DNA from: Acidobacteriota bacterium
Lineage (GTDB): Bacteria > Acidobacteriota > UBA4820 > DSQY01
Assembly (NCBI GenBank): GCA_021814355.1
Contig: JAKAIJ010000002.1
Location: 1 to 38,496 of the forward strand
Direction of reading: 5' to 3'
Length of the DNA: 38,496 nucleotides
Part shown: positions 25,233-33,228 of the stretch, in pieces
Numbering within the stretch: position 1 is the stretch's first letter
How the letters are laid out: every line of letters begins with the position of its first letter
The notes under the pieces: generated by a model
The model's database searches: none
Seen by the model: the letters and a program-made list of their open reading frames with translations, nothing else
What the model was told of the DNA's origin: nothing
Program-made: the position numbers and the translations under genes

Positions 25233-26510
25233 GTGAGCAGGGAGACCCTGGCCTATTTGGACCTCGGCGGAGCTGTCCGGGAGGGGGACCTCGCCTGCCG
25301 GTTCCGCGTGCGCCCCGCGGCGGGCGGCAGCCTCGAGAAGGCCGCCAACGCCCTGGCTGCCGAGTCCTCCATCGGCACGTGGACCGAAGTGGCCACGCTC
25401 TCCGGCGGCCTGCGCGACCGGCTGCGGGCCCGCGTGGTGGCTCTCGAGGGCGACCAGGCGACGATCGCCTACGCCGCGGAGCTCTTCGAGGGCGGAAACA
25501 TGGCCCAGGTCTACTCCAGCGTGGCGGGGAACATCTTCGGCATGAAGGAGGTTGACGCCCTCAGGCTAGAGGCGGTGCGGTTCCCCCCCGGGCTGGTGCG
25601 CAGCTTCCCGGGCCCCGCGCGTGGCGTGGCGGGCATCCGGAAAGCCCTCGGCGTGACCGGCCGACCGCTCGTGGGGACGATCGTGAAGCCCAAGATCGGG
25701 CTTCCCCCGGCCGAGCAGGCGGCGGTGGTCTACGAGGCCATGGCCGCGGGGTGCGACGTGGTGAAGGACGACGAGAACCTCACGTCCCAGACGTTCTGCC
25801 CCTTCGAGGAGCGCCTCCGCGCCTGCCTGGACGCGGCGAGGCGGGCGGAGGACGAGACGGGCCTGCCCAAGGGCTACATCCCCAACGTGACCGCCCCCAC
25901 CGAGATCATGCTGCGGCGGGCGGGGCTCGTGGCCCACCTGGGGGGCCGCATCGCCATGGTGGACCTCGTGACCGTGGGATGGTCCGGCGTCCAGAGCCTC
26001 CGCAACGCGGGGCTCGACCTCATCCTTCACGGCCACCGCGCCATGCACGCTGCCTTCACGAGGGACCCGTCCCACGGCATCGCCATGGCGGTGCTGGCCC
26101 GGTCGGCCCGGCTGGCGGGCGTGGACCAGCTCCACGTGGGCACGGTGGTGGGCAAGATGGAGGGCCCGGCGCACGAGGTGGCGCGCAGTGCCGCCGCGCT
26201 TCTCACGACGGGGGCGGAGCCGGGCGGGGGCGCAGACGGCCAGGAATGGACGGGCGTCGCGCCGGCGCTGCCCGTCGCCTCGGGGGGGCTGCACCCCGGC
26301 CACGTTCCCGCGGTGGTTGGTCTCTTGGGACGGGACGTGGTCCTCCAATTCGGCGGCGGAATCCACGGCCACCCCGGCGGCACCCGGGCGGGGACCCGCG
26401 CGGCGCGCCAGGCCGTGGACGCGGTAATGGCCGGTGCGAGCCTGCGCGAGGCGGCCCGGAGCGCCCCCGAACTGGCCGCGGCGCTCGAGCGGTGGGGGGA
26501 CGCGGCGTGA
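25233..26510 (+). CDS. Form III ribulose-1,5-bisphosphate carboxylase (RuBisCO large chain)
   Basis: 425 residues, close to archaeal form III enzymes (about 430-445). The reaction is RuBP + CO2 + H2O to two 3-phosphoglycerates. All key residues are present: SSIGTWTEV and GNIFGM in the N-domain, catalytic Lys152 (TIVKPK), carbamylated Lys178 with metal ligands Asp180 and Glu181 (VVKDDEN; 26 residues after Lys152 as in spinach), His268-Arg269 (HGHRAMH), His301, loop-6 Lys308 (HVGTVVGKMEG), and phosphate loops ASGGLHPGH and QFGGGIHGHPGG. It is therefore a true carboxylase, not a form IV RuBisCO-like protein. The start is GTG at 25233 after AGGGAGG; upstream in-frame codons have no family match. 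No small subunit, RuBisCO activase or phosphoribulokinase is present. The subform within III cannot be settled by eye. Confidence 0.94.
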   Translation: MSRETLAYLDLGGAVREGDLACRFRVRPAAGGSLEKAANALAAESSIGTWTEVATLSGGLRDRLRARVVALEGDQATIAYAAELFEGGNMAQVYSSVAGNIFGMKEVDALRLEAVRFPPGLVRSFPGPARGVAGIRKALGVTGRPLVGTIVKPKIGLPPAEQAAVVYEAMAAGCDVVKDDENLTSQTFCPFEERLRACLDAARRAEDETGLPKGYIPNVTAPTEIMLRRAGLVAHLGGRIAMVDLVTVGWSGVQSLRNAGLDLILHGHRAMHAAFTRDPSHGIAMAVLARSARLAGVDQLHVGTVVGKMEGPAHEVARSAAALLTTGAEPGGGADGQEWTGVAPALPVASGGLHPGHVPAVVGLLGRDVVLQFGGGIHGHPGGTRAGTRAARQAVDAVMAGASLREAARSAPELAAALERWGDAA

Positions 26511-28300
26511 GGCAGCTGGTGCTCTTCTCCCGGGATTTGCGTGCGCCGGACCTCTGCACCTCCTTCCTGCCGCCCGGCTGGAGGATCGTCTCGGTGCAGA
26601 ACGCCGAGGACGCCCTGACCACCCTCCACGGAGTCAGCCCCGACCTCTTCATCCTGGACGGCGACCCCGAGGAGATGCCCGGCGGCCAGTTCGTCCGCCT
26701 GGCCTGGGAGCGCATGGGCCTCATGCCTCCCGTGCTCTTCGCCCCGGAGGCGCCGCTCCCGTCCGAGGAGGCGGCGGCGCTCGAGGGCGTGGGCGTCATG
26801 AAGGTCCTGAAGCATCCGCTGGAGGGAGCCGAGTTGGAGATGGCCCTGGCTCCATTCCTGGTGCCGCCCGTCCTGCCGGCCATGCGGATCACCGAGCTGC
26901 TGGCCTCGGCCCTCAAGGACACGGAGAGCCGCCACATCTGGTTCGCCCCCGGCGGGGCGCCCATGGGCCTTCTTCTGGGCGGCGGCTACATCGAGGCCCT
27001 GGTCCACGCCTCGTTCCGGGACCTCTGGCGGGCCCGCCTCACCCAGGCCGGGTACGCGCTCCCGCCGATGCGGGGGGAGGTCCTCGACGACCTAGTCTTC
27101 CTGGAGGCGGAGCTCCCCAAGAACGACCCGGAGCTCCTGGCGCTGAAGCAGCAGGCGCTCGCGCTCTGCCTCCAGTCCGTGCCCCCCTCCCAGATCCTCA
27201 AGCTCCAGGAGCGGCGGGGCCTCTCCCGCAACCCCCTCCTCCCGGTGCCCATCCCTTCCCTGCTCCCCATGCTCGTAGAGCGCCTGCCCGAGGCGGACCT
27301 GGCCCCGCTGAAGGAGCCCTCCGTCTCCGTGGTGAAGAAGCAGGGGGCCGACCTGACGGGCTTCCACCTGACCCCCCAGGAGGGGTACATGCTCTACCAG
27401 TGCGAGCAGCCGGTGCGCGTCTCCCGGCTCCTCCAGGCGGGGGCCGTGCCCGAGGGCCAGGCCCTCAAGACCCTCTTCCTCCTCCTGTTGCTGGGTGCGG
27501 TGGAGACCCGACCCGACGCCGGCGAACCGGTGCGGCTTGCCCTGCTCCAGGAGAATATCGAGAAGGAGCAACGGGTCATCTCGCTTCAGTCCACCGTCAT
27601 CGAGAGCCTGGTGGCATCCTTCAACGCCCCCGGGCTCAACCCGCGCCAGATTCTGGGGGTGGCCCAGAACGCCGGGATGGAGACCATCACGCAGGTCCAC
27701 GACACGCTCCACGCCCGCCTGAACCCGGACCTCCTCCACCCGGAGGTGCGCCAGAGGTACGTGAAGGACCTGCTCTACCTCCGGGCAAAGCTCAGCGAGG
27801 CCTACCTCATGCTCCAGGCCTCGGCCATCGAGGAGAAGCACCAGGAGCGGGCCGCGGGCCTCACCGCGGAGGTGGAGGCCCGCCGCATCGGCGACGTCAA
27901 GACCGCCGTCCAGAAGGTCGGCGAGGCCCACCAGCGGGAATGCGAGAGGCTCTTCCGCTATGCCGAGGAGCTCTACAGGCAGGAGCAGGTCTACGAGTGC
28001 ACGCAATACCTCAAGCTGGCCCTCTTCCACAACCCCGGCTCGGCCCCCTGCCACCAGCTGATGGGCAAGATCCTGGCCACCAACCCCAACGCCCGCTCCA
28101 AGCACCAGGCCGAGAGAGAGTTTCTCCAAGCCGTCGAGCTGGACCCCTGGGAGATCGGCTACCTGCTCGACCTTGCCCAGTTCTATCTGGACCAGGGGCT
28201 CGTGGCGCGCTGCAAGACCTATCTCGAAAGCGCCCAGAAGCTTAGCCCAAAGGACCCGCGGGTGCAGAGCATCCGTTCTAGCCTTCGGCAGAGGGAATAA
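26507..28300 (+). CDS. Receiver-like domain protein with central unknown region and C-terminal TPRs
   Basis: 597 residues from the GTG at 26507, which overlaps the RuBisCO stop as GTGA and has a G-rich ribosome site just before it. Residues 1-120 resemble a response-regulator receiver. There is a phosphoacceptor-like Asp51 (LFILDGDPEEMPGG) and a Lys after the fifth strand (VMKVLKHP), but the acidic pair after strand 1 is reduced to one Asp, so it may be a pseudo-receiver. The middle (about 125-400) is a helical region perhaps related to DUF4388/PatA-like modules (GLLLGGGYIEALVHASF). The end (about 470-597) has TPR-like helices (AEELYRQEQVYECTQYLKLAL). No output DNA-binding domain is seen. Position suggests translation coupled to RuBisCO, but a functional link is only inferred. 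Confidence 0.75.
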   Translation: MRQLVLFSRDLRAPDLCTSFLPPGWRIVSVQNAEDALTTLHGVSPDLFILDGDPEEMPGGQFVRLAWERMGLMPPVLFAPEAPLPSEEAAALEGVGVMKVLKHPLEGAELEMALAPFLVPPVLPAMRITELLASALKDTESRHIWFAPGGAPMGLLLGGGYIEALVHASFRDLWRARLTQAGYALPPMRGEVLDDLVFLEAELPKNDPELLALKQQALALCLQSVPPSQILKLQERRGLSRNPLLPVPIPSLLPMLVERLPEADLAPLKEPSVSVVKKQGADLTGFHLTPQEGYMLYQCEQPVRVSRLLQAGAVPEGQALKTLFLLLLLGAVETRPDAGEPVRLALLQENIEKEQRVISLQSTVIESLVASFNAPGLNPRQILGVAQNAGMETITQVHDTLHARLNPDLLHPEVRQRYVKDLLYLRAKLSEAYLMLQASAIEEKHQERAAGLTAEVEARRIGDVKTAVQKVGEAHQRECERLFRYAEELYRQEQVYECTQYLKLALFHNPGSAPCHQLMGKILATNPNARSKHQAEREFLQAVELDPWEIGYLLDLAQFYLDQGLVARCKTYLESAQKLSPKDPRVQSIRSSLRQRE

Positions 28301-28337
28301 GTTTGCAGTGCTAAAGCCATGGGGGGGCGCGGAAAAC

Positions 28338-28364
28338 TTGACTTTTGGAAAGCCGTTCTATAAA
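28338..28364 (+). promoter_or_regulatory. Promoter of the LysM protein gene
   Basis: TTGACT (28338-28343) and TATAAA (28359-28364), spacer 15 nt, in an AT-rich pocket between two GC-rich genes. The ATG is 42 nt downstream with AGGGGAGA as ribosome site. The spacer is shorter than the ideal 17. Confidence 0.55.
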
Positions 28365-28405
28365 CTCCATGAGAGACGGTGTCTCGCGTGAGAGGGGAGA
28401 GAGCG

Positions 28406-29809
28406 ATGCGAATCCGCAGAGGGAACTGGTGGTTCGTGCTTCCAGCCCTGTTCGCCTTGGCGTGGTGCCCGGCCCTCTTTGGCCAGGAGAAGGCCCCCGT
28501 GAAGTCCAAGGACCAGGCCGCCGCGCAGGTGCCGCCGGAGGTGTCCCAGAAGGCGAAAGAGTACAAGGGTTCGCCGACGCCGCCCAAGGGGCTCGCGAAG
28601 CAGTCCGATGGACACTGGACTCCCTACACTCCCCCGGAGAAGCCCAAGGAGGGCGAAGTCTACACCATCGTGGCGGGGGACACCCTCTCCGGCATCGCCC
28701 AGCAGAAGCTCGGCACCTGGCTCCTCTGGCCGCAGATCTGGGACGCCAACCCCTACATCAAGGACGCCCACTGGATCTATCCCGGTGACCCGCTTTTGAT
28801 CAAGACCCCCAAGGTCGTGGGCGGGGAGGAGCTCTCGATGGAGGAGGAGGCCGGGCGCGCACGCGCGGGCAAGCTCCTGCTCGACGAAGAGTCCCCCATG
28901 CCGCCGGTGAACGCGCATGACGTCTACTGCTCGGGGTTCATCTCCCCGAGCTTCGGCCTCGGGGCCCTCAAGATCACCTCGGGTCCCAACCGGATGCGGG
29001 AGTCGCTGTCGGAGGGGGACGTGGTCTACCTGAACGGCGGCACCGCGGGCGGTGTGGAGAACGGCAGCGAGTTCTTCGTCCTGGCCAAGGGGCAGGTGGT
29101 CCACCACCCCGAGACCGGCCGCCCGCTGGGCAACCTCTACTCCCGCATCGGCCGGGTGAAGGTCATCTCCGCCCAGGAGCGCTCCTCCATCGCCCAGATC
29201 GTCCAGTCCTGCGACGAGATCCGGTACGGAGCCGCCCTCGTGCCCTACCGGCCCATCCCGATCCCGTGGAACATCGAGGCTTCCAAGGAGCTCCCGGTGT
29301 ACCTCCCCGACTCCCCCAAGTTCACCGGCCGGGTCGTCTGGACCGCGGACCGGCTCGAGAGCGCCGGGCGCAGCAGCATCATCTACACCGACCTTGGGAC
29401 CAACCAGAAGCTGGCCCCCGGCGACAAGCTCTGGGTCTACCGCTACCCCACCTCCGAGGACACCCTCGTCAACAGCATCACCGACCTCTACCGCGAACAG
29501 AAGATTGACGTGGAGGGACGCGACCTCTACCGCGAAGGGAAGCACGACGAGGCCGCCGCCCTCGCTTCGGACACGCGGTTCCCCCAGGGGACCACGGAAG
29601 TCGCGGCCGCCTCCGGGGGCTCCGCCGCGGCGGGAGGCGATACGCGGCTCCCCGCGGGCTCCGGGGCCGCCATGGCCCAGACCGCATCGGGGTACAAGAA
29701 GTACCTGGGCGAGGCGGTGGTGATCACGGTGGACGCCAACACCGCCTGCCTGAAGGTTCTTCTCAGCGCCGAGGAGATCCACATCGGGGACCGGGTGCAG
29801 GTCGAGTAA
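28406..29809 (+). CDS. Secreted LysM-domain protein
   Basis: 467 residues. A signal peptide (WWFVLPALFALAWCPALFGQ, about 8-27) precedes a Pro/Lys-rich linker and one LysM module at about 83-134 (YTIVAGDTLSGIAQQKLGT...YPGDPLLI) that should bind peptidoglycan. The remaining 330 residues look like beta-rich repeats with GDVVYLNGG and GDKLWVYRY motifs, and end with GDRVQVE. An Ala/Gly-rich linker lies near 385-425. It is exported and probably tethered to the wall; no hydrolase domain is visible. ATG at 28406 fits the ribosome site and signal peptide better than the in-frame ATG 27 nt upstream. It forms a single-gene unit with its own promoter and terminator. Confidence 0.85.
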   Translation: MRIRRGNWWFVLPALFALAWCPALFGQEKAPVKSKDQAAAQVPPEVSQKAKEYKGSPTPPKGLAKQSDGHWTPYTPPEKPKEGEVYTIVAGDTLSGIAQQKLGTWLLWPQIWDANPYIKDAHWIYPGDPLLIKTPKVVGGEELSMEEEAGRARAGKLLLDEESPMPPVNAHDVYCSGFISPSFGLGALKITSGPNRMRESLSEGDVVYLNGGTAGGVENGSEFFVLAKGQVVHHPETGRPLGNLYSRIGRVKVISAQERSSIAQIVQSCDEIRYGAALVPYRPIPIPWNIEASKELPVYLPDSPKFTGRVVWTADRLESAGRSSIIYTDLGTNQKLAPGDKLWVYRYPTSEDTLVNSITDLYREQKIDVEGRDLYREGKHDEAAALASDTRFPQGTTEVAAASGGSAAAGGDTRLPAGSGAAMAQTASGYKKYLGEAVVITVDANTACLKVLLSAEEIHIGDRVQVE

Positions 29810-29833
29810 GCGGTCCGGGCGGACGAGAGCGGA

Positions 29834-29866
29834 AGGGCGGCCTCACGGCCGCCCTTTTTGTTTTTT
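29834..29866 (+). terminator. Rho-independent terminator after the LysM gene
   Basis: A 9-bp stem AGGGCGGCC / GGCCGCCCT with loop TCAC, followed by TTTTGTTTTTT. It lies between the convergent LysM and pgk genes. The T-run is on the plus side only, so it mainly serves the LysM gene. Confidence 0.92.
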
Positions 29867-29903
29867 CGCCGTTTCTCCCGCGGGGGGCGCTCGGCGCGCG
29901 CGG

Positions 29904-31100
29904 TCAGCGCGCGCGCGTGAGCACGGCCACCCCGGGCAGATCGTCGCCCGCGAGCAGCTCGAGAGACGCCCCGCCGCCGGTGGAGATGTGCGACACCCGG
30001 TCGGCCACGCCGGCGGCGTGGAGGGCGGCTACCGAATCTCCTCCGCCCACGACGGTCAGCGCCGAGGAGTCGGCCAGCGCGCGGGCCACCGCCATGGTCC
30101 CCTCGCGGAAGGCCTTGCGCTCGAAGACGCCCATCGGGCCGTTCCAGAGGACGGTCCGGGCGAGGGCCACGGCCGCGGCGTACGCCCCGGCGGTGGAGGG
30201 GCCGATGTCCAGGCCCACCAACCCGCCGGGGATCTCGCGGCTGGCCACGGGGCGGGCGCCCGCCTCATCCTCGATGCCCGAAGAGACGACATGGTCCTCG
30301 GGGAGATGGACGGTCACCCTCCGCTCGGCGGCCCGGGCGAGGATGGCCGCGGCGGTCTCCACCTGGTCCGCCTCCACCCGGGAGGCCCCCGTCGCCACCC
30401 CCCGGGCGGCCAGGAAGGTGTAGGCCATGGCGCCGCCGATGCAGAGGGCGTCCACCTGCTCGACCAGGCTGCGCAGGACCGGGATCTTGTCCGAGACCTT
30501 GGCGCCACCGAGGAGGGCCAGGTAGGGCCTCTCGGGATGGCCGAGCTTCCCAAGGAGGTAGGTGAGCTCGCGCTCGAGCAGGAAGCCCATGGCGACCTGG
30601 CCGTAGCGCCGGGGGAGGGCGAAGACCGAGGCGTGGGGCCGGTGGGCCGCGCCGAAAGCGTCATTCACGTAGAGGTCCGGGGCGAGGCGCTGGAGGGCCT
30701 CGGCGAGCGCCGCGTCGCCCTCGGTCTCGCCGGGCTCGAACCGGACGTTTTCCAGGAGCAAGAGCTCGCCCTCCTTCAGCGCCGCCGCCTTGGCGCGGGC
30801 GTCCGGGCCCGCCACGTCGGAGGCGAGAGCCACGGTCCGCCCCGGCAGCAGGGCGGCGAGCCGCTGGGCCACGGGGGCCAGCGAGAGGGAGGAGACCACC
30901 CGCCCCTTGGGGCGGCCCAGGTGCGAGCAGGCCACGACCGCCGCGCCGCCGTCGAGCAGGAACCGGATCGTGTCCACGGCGGACCGGATGCGCGTGTCGT
31001 CGGTGATCCGCCCCTCCTTCACCGGGACGTTGAGGTCCACCCGCAGGAAGGTCCTCCGGCCGCGCAGGGGCACGTCGCGCACGCTCAGGAATTTCTCCAT
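29904..31100 (-). CDS. pgk: Phosphoglycerate kinase
   Basis: 398 residues, normal length. It interconverts 3-phosphoglycerate + ATP and 1,3-bisphosphoglycerate + ADP. Motifs include RVDLNVPV (20-27), SHLGRPKG, LLLLENVRFEPGE, NDAFGAAHRPHAS, LLGGAKVSDKI, WNGPMGVFE and GGGDSVAALH. ATG at 31100 follows GGGAGGAGACG. It lies 13 nt after gap on the same strand, so they are co-transcribed. The RuBisCO upstream on the other strand makes its substrate 3-phosphoglycerate. Confidence 0.97.
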   Translation of the reverse strand: MEKFLSVRDVPLRGRRTFLRVDLNVPVKEGRITDDTRIRSAVDTIRFLLDGGAAVVACSHLGRPKGRVVSSLSLAPVAQRLAALLPGRTVALASDVAGPDARAKAAALKEGELLLLENVRFEPGETEGDAALAEALQRLAPDLYVNDAFGAAHRPHASVFALPRRYGQVAMGFLLERELTYLLGKLGHPERPYLALLGGAKVSDKIPVLRSLVEQVDALCIGGAMAYTFLAARGVATGASRVEADQVETAAAILARAAERRVTVHLPEDHVVSSGIEDEAGARPVASREIPGGLVGLDIGPSTAGAYAAAVALARTVLWNGPMGVFERKAFREGTMAVARALADSSALTVVGGGDSVAALHAAGVADRVSHISTGGGASLELLAGDDLPGVAVLTRAR

Positions 31101-31113
31101 CGTCTCCTCCCTG

Positions 31114-32097
31114 TCAGATGCGGTCTCTGAGCCAGGCGAGCAGGTCCACGAGGCGCATCACGTAGCCGCGTTCGTTGTCGTACCAGGCGATGAGCCGGAT
31201 CATCGTCCCCTGCACGGCCGTGAGCGGGGCGTCCACCACGGCGGAGAAGGGCGACCCGAGGAAGTCCTGGGAGACGAGCTCCTGCCGGGAGAGGCCGAGG
31301 ACCCCCGAGAGAGCGCCGGAGGCGGCCGCCTCCAGCGCCCCGTTCACCGCCTCGGGTTCCGCAGGGGGCCGCTCCGCCTCGACCACGAGCTCGGTCAGGG
31401 AGACGGCGGGGGCCGGGACCCGCACCGCCATCCCGCGCACGCGCCCCTTGAGCTCCTGGAGGACGGACTCCACCGCCAGCGACGCGCTGGTCGTCGTGGG
31501 AATCATGTTCAGCGCCCCCGCCCGGGCGCGCCGCAGGTCGTCGCGCGGGGCGTCCACGAGGGTCTGGCCCACGTTGTAGCAGTGGACGGTGTTGAAGAGG
31601 ACGGCACGGGCGCCGAAGGCCCGGTGCAGGACGCTCAGGGGGGGCACGACGCAGTGGGTCGTACAGGAGGTGGCCGAGAGGAGGCGATCCTCAGGGCGGA
31701 TCGTGCCGTGGTTCACGCCGAAGACCACCTGCCGGTCCACTTCCCGGCTGGAGGCCGTCAACAGGACGGGGCGGCCGTGGCCCGAGAGGGAGAGCCGGTC
31801 CTTGAACCGTCCCGTAGCCTCCACGACCCACTCCACCCCGTGCTCGCCCCAGGGGATCTGGTCCGGGCGCTCGCCCGCGAGGCACGGGAGATCGAGCCCG
31901 CCGAGCCGGAGGCGCCCCGGACCGGCCTCGACGGGGGTGCCCCAGGGGCCGTAGTAGGAGTCGTGGGCGAGGAGGTGGGCCAGGGTGGCCGGGCGGGCCA
32001 CATCGTTGACCGCGGCCACTTCGAGGCCGGGGAGCCCCGCCAGGGCCTTGAAGAGGCCCCGGCCGATGCGGCCCATGCCGTTGATGCCGATGCGCAC
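31114..32097 (-). CDS. gap: Glyceraldehyde-3-phosphate dehydrogenase (divergent)
   Basis: 327 residues from a GTG start at 32097 (GINGMGRIGRGLF at the N-terminus). Asp32 in VNDV fits NAD use. The catalytic Cys145 lies in SATSCTTHC and His172 in NTVHCYNVGQ. The usual SCTTNC motif has His in place of Asn, and the common APxxD segment before GVNH is replaced by LTASSREVDRQVVF, so the enzyme is diverged. It ends with the family-typical WYDNERGYVMRLVDL. It could prefer another aldehyde such as erythrose-4-phosphate, but linkage to pgk favours the glycolytic reaction. It sits 22 nt after the Ig-like lipoprotein gene. Confidence 0.9.
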   Translation of the reverse strand: MRIGINGMGRIGRGLFKALAGLPGLEVAAVNDVARPATLAHLLAHDSYYGPWGTPVEAGPGRLRLGGLDLPCLAGERPDQIPWGEHGVEWVVEATGRFKDRLSLSGHGRPVLLTASSREVDRQVVFGVNHGTIRPEDRLLSATSCTTHCVVPPLSVLHRAFGARAVLFNTVHCYNVGQTLVDAPRDDLRRARAGALNMIPTTTSASLAVESVLQELKGRVRGMAVRVPAPAVSLTELVVEAERPPAEPEAVNGALEAAASGALSGVLGLSRQELVSQDFLGSPFSAVVDAPLTAVQGTMIRLIAWYDNERGYVMRLVDLLAWLRDRI

Positions 32098-32119
32098 GGG
32101 CTGGGTCCCCCGGCGGGTC

Positions 32120-32956
32120 TCAGCGGACCGAGACCGTGACGGCGTTGACGGATTCCCCCACCGCGATGGTGATCTGGGCCGCGCCGCGGGAGACCCCCGT
32201 GACGGTGCCCTTTTCGTCCACCGCGGCCACCTTGGGGTTGGAGGAGGTGAAGGTCGGCGTGGCCGTCATGGGAGACCCGGCGTTGGAGAGGACCGTGAAG
32301 GCGAGGGGGGCCGATTCGCCCATCTTGAGGGAGAGGGCCGGCTGGTCGAGCTTGATGGCCATGGGGACCAGGATCGCGACCGGGACGGAAAAGGTGCACG
32401 CGGCGGCCTTGCCGTAGCGGACGGAGATCTCGGTCTTTCCGTTGGAGAGCAGGGTCAGGACCCCCTTGTTGTCCACGGTGGCCACCTTGGGGTCGCTCGA
32501 GCTCCAGGCGGCCTTGGAGAGGTCCGCGGGTTGGCCCGCCTCGTCGGTGGCGGTCACCTTGAGGGCGTAGGTGCTGTTCGCGGGGCCCGCGGCGGCGGTG
32601 TCCGCCTCCTGGGCGAGCCCGAGCTTGATGGACTGGACGATGCGCACGGTGACCGGCACGCGCGCGGCGACCTGCTCGCAGGTGACGACGATCTCCGCGT
32701 CCCCCGATCCGTAGGCGGAGACCTTGCCGCTCGCGTCCACGTCCGCCACCGCGGACTTGGTGCTCGAGTAGGCGACCGCGGCCTTCATGGGGTTGCCCTT
32801 GGCGTCCTGCACAGTGGCCGAAAGCTGGGCGGTGGCGCCGGCGTCCCTCAGCTCCACCTTGGGGGGACTCACCTGGATTTTAGCCGGCTTCGCGCACGCC
32901 GCGAAACCGAGGAGGACCACCGCCGCAAGACCTGCCGCCATCGCCCGGGAGCGCAT
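32120..32956 (-). CDS. Probable lipoprotein with three Ig-like (Big2) domains
   Basis: 278 residues from ATG at 32956, chosen because AAGGAGG precedes it and a lipoprotein-type signal follows (AAGLAAVVLLGFAAC). The -3 residue is Phe rather than Leu, so lipidation at the Cys is likely but not certain. Three bacterial Ig-like group 2 modules follow (about 22-110, 111-190, 191-278), each with the SSxPxVAxVDxxGxVT pattern (SSDPKVATVDNKGVLT, SSNPKVAAVDEKGTVTG). It is presumably on the cell surface or in the periplasm. It is the first gene of a unit with gap and pgk, an odd pairing with no obvious functional link. Confidence 0.82.
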   Translation of the reverse strand: MRSRAMAAGLAAVVLLGFAACAKPAKIQVSPPKVELRDAGATAQLSATVQDAKGNPMKAAVAYSSTKSAVADVDASGKVSAYGSGDAEIVVTCEQVAARVPVTVRIVQSIKLGLAQEADTAAAGPANSTYALKVTATDEAGQPADLSKAAWSSSDPKVATVDNKGVLTLLSNGKTEISVRYGKAAACTFSVPVAILVPMAIKLDQPALSLKMGESAPLAFTVLSNAGSPMTATPTFTSSNPKVAAVDEKGTVTGVSRGAAQITIAVGESVNAVTVSVR

Positions 32957-33033
32957 CCTGGAGCCTCCTTCGTGAAAAGGGCGCGGCCGTCCGGCCCGCG
33001 GGCCGGGTTCGGCGCCGCGCCGGACCCGCCCGT

Positions 33034-33063
33034 ATTGTCCCGCCGCCCTCCTCCCGAAGTCAA
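33034..33063 (-). promoter_or_regulatory. Promoter of the Ig lipoprotein-gap-pgk unit
   Basis: On the reverse strand, TTGACT (33063-33058) and GACAAT (33039-33034) with an 18-nt spacer. The start codon is about 77 nt downstream. The 272-bp divergent gap 32957-33228 otherwise holds GC-rich imperfect palindromes and the kdsB -10 box, with no gene seen. Confidence 0.45.
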
Positions 33064-33206
33064 GGAAGGAGCCGCCCCCGTTCCGGCGCGAAGGAGGTGT
33101 ACGGCCCGCGTAGGTGCACGGCGCCGATCGGCTGAGGGCGAGCCGCACGATCCGGTCGCGGGAGCGGGACTCTTCGTTGGAAAGGGATTTCAGGCCTTTG
33201 TTCCAG

Positions 33207-33212
33207 TATAAT
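33207..33212 (+). promoter_or_regulatory. -10 box of kdsB
   Basis: A perfect TATAAT, 16 nt before the ATG at 33229, with GAGGAGGG as ribosome site in between. No -35 is convincing at 16-18 nt. The leader would be very short (about 10 nt), overlapping the ribosome site. Confidence 0.5.
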
Positions 33213-33228
33213 TCAGCGAGGAGGGCTC

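Noticed and set aside
25233..26510. RuBisCO-like protein (form IV) for the RuBisCO gene
   Set aside because: All catalytic and carbamylation residues are present, which form IV proteins lack.
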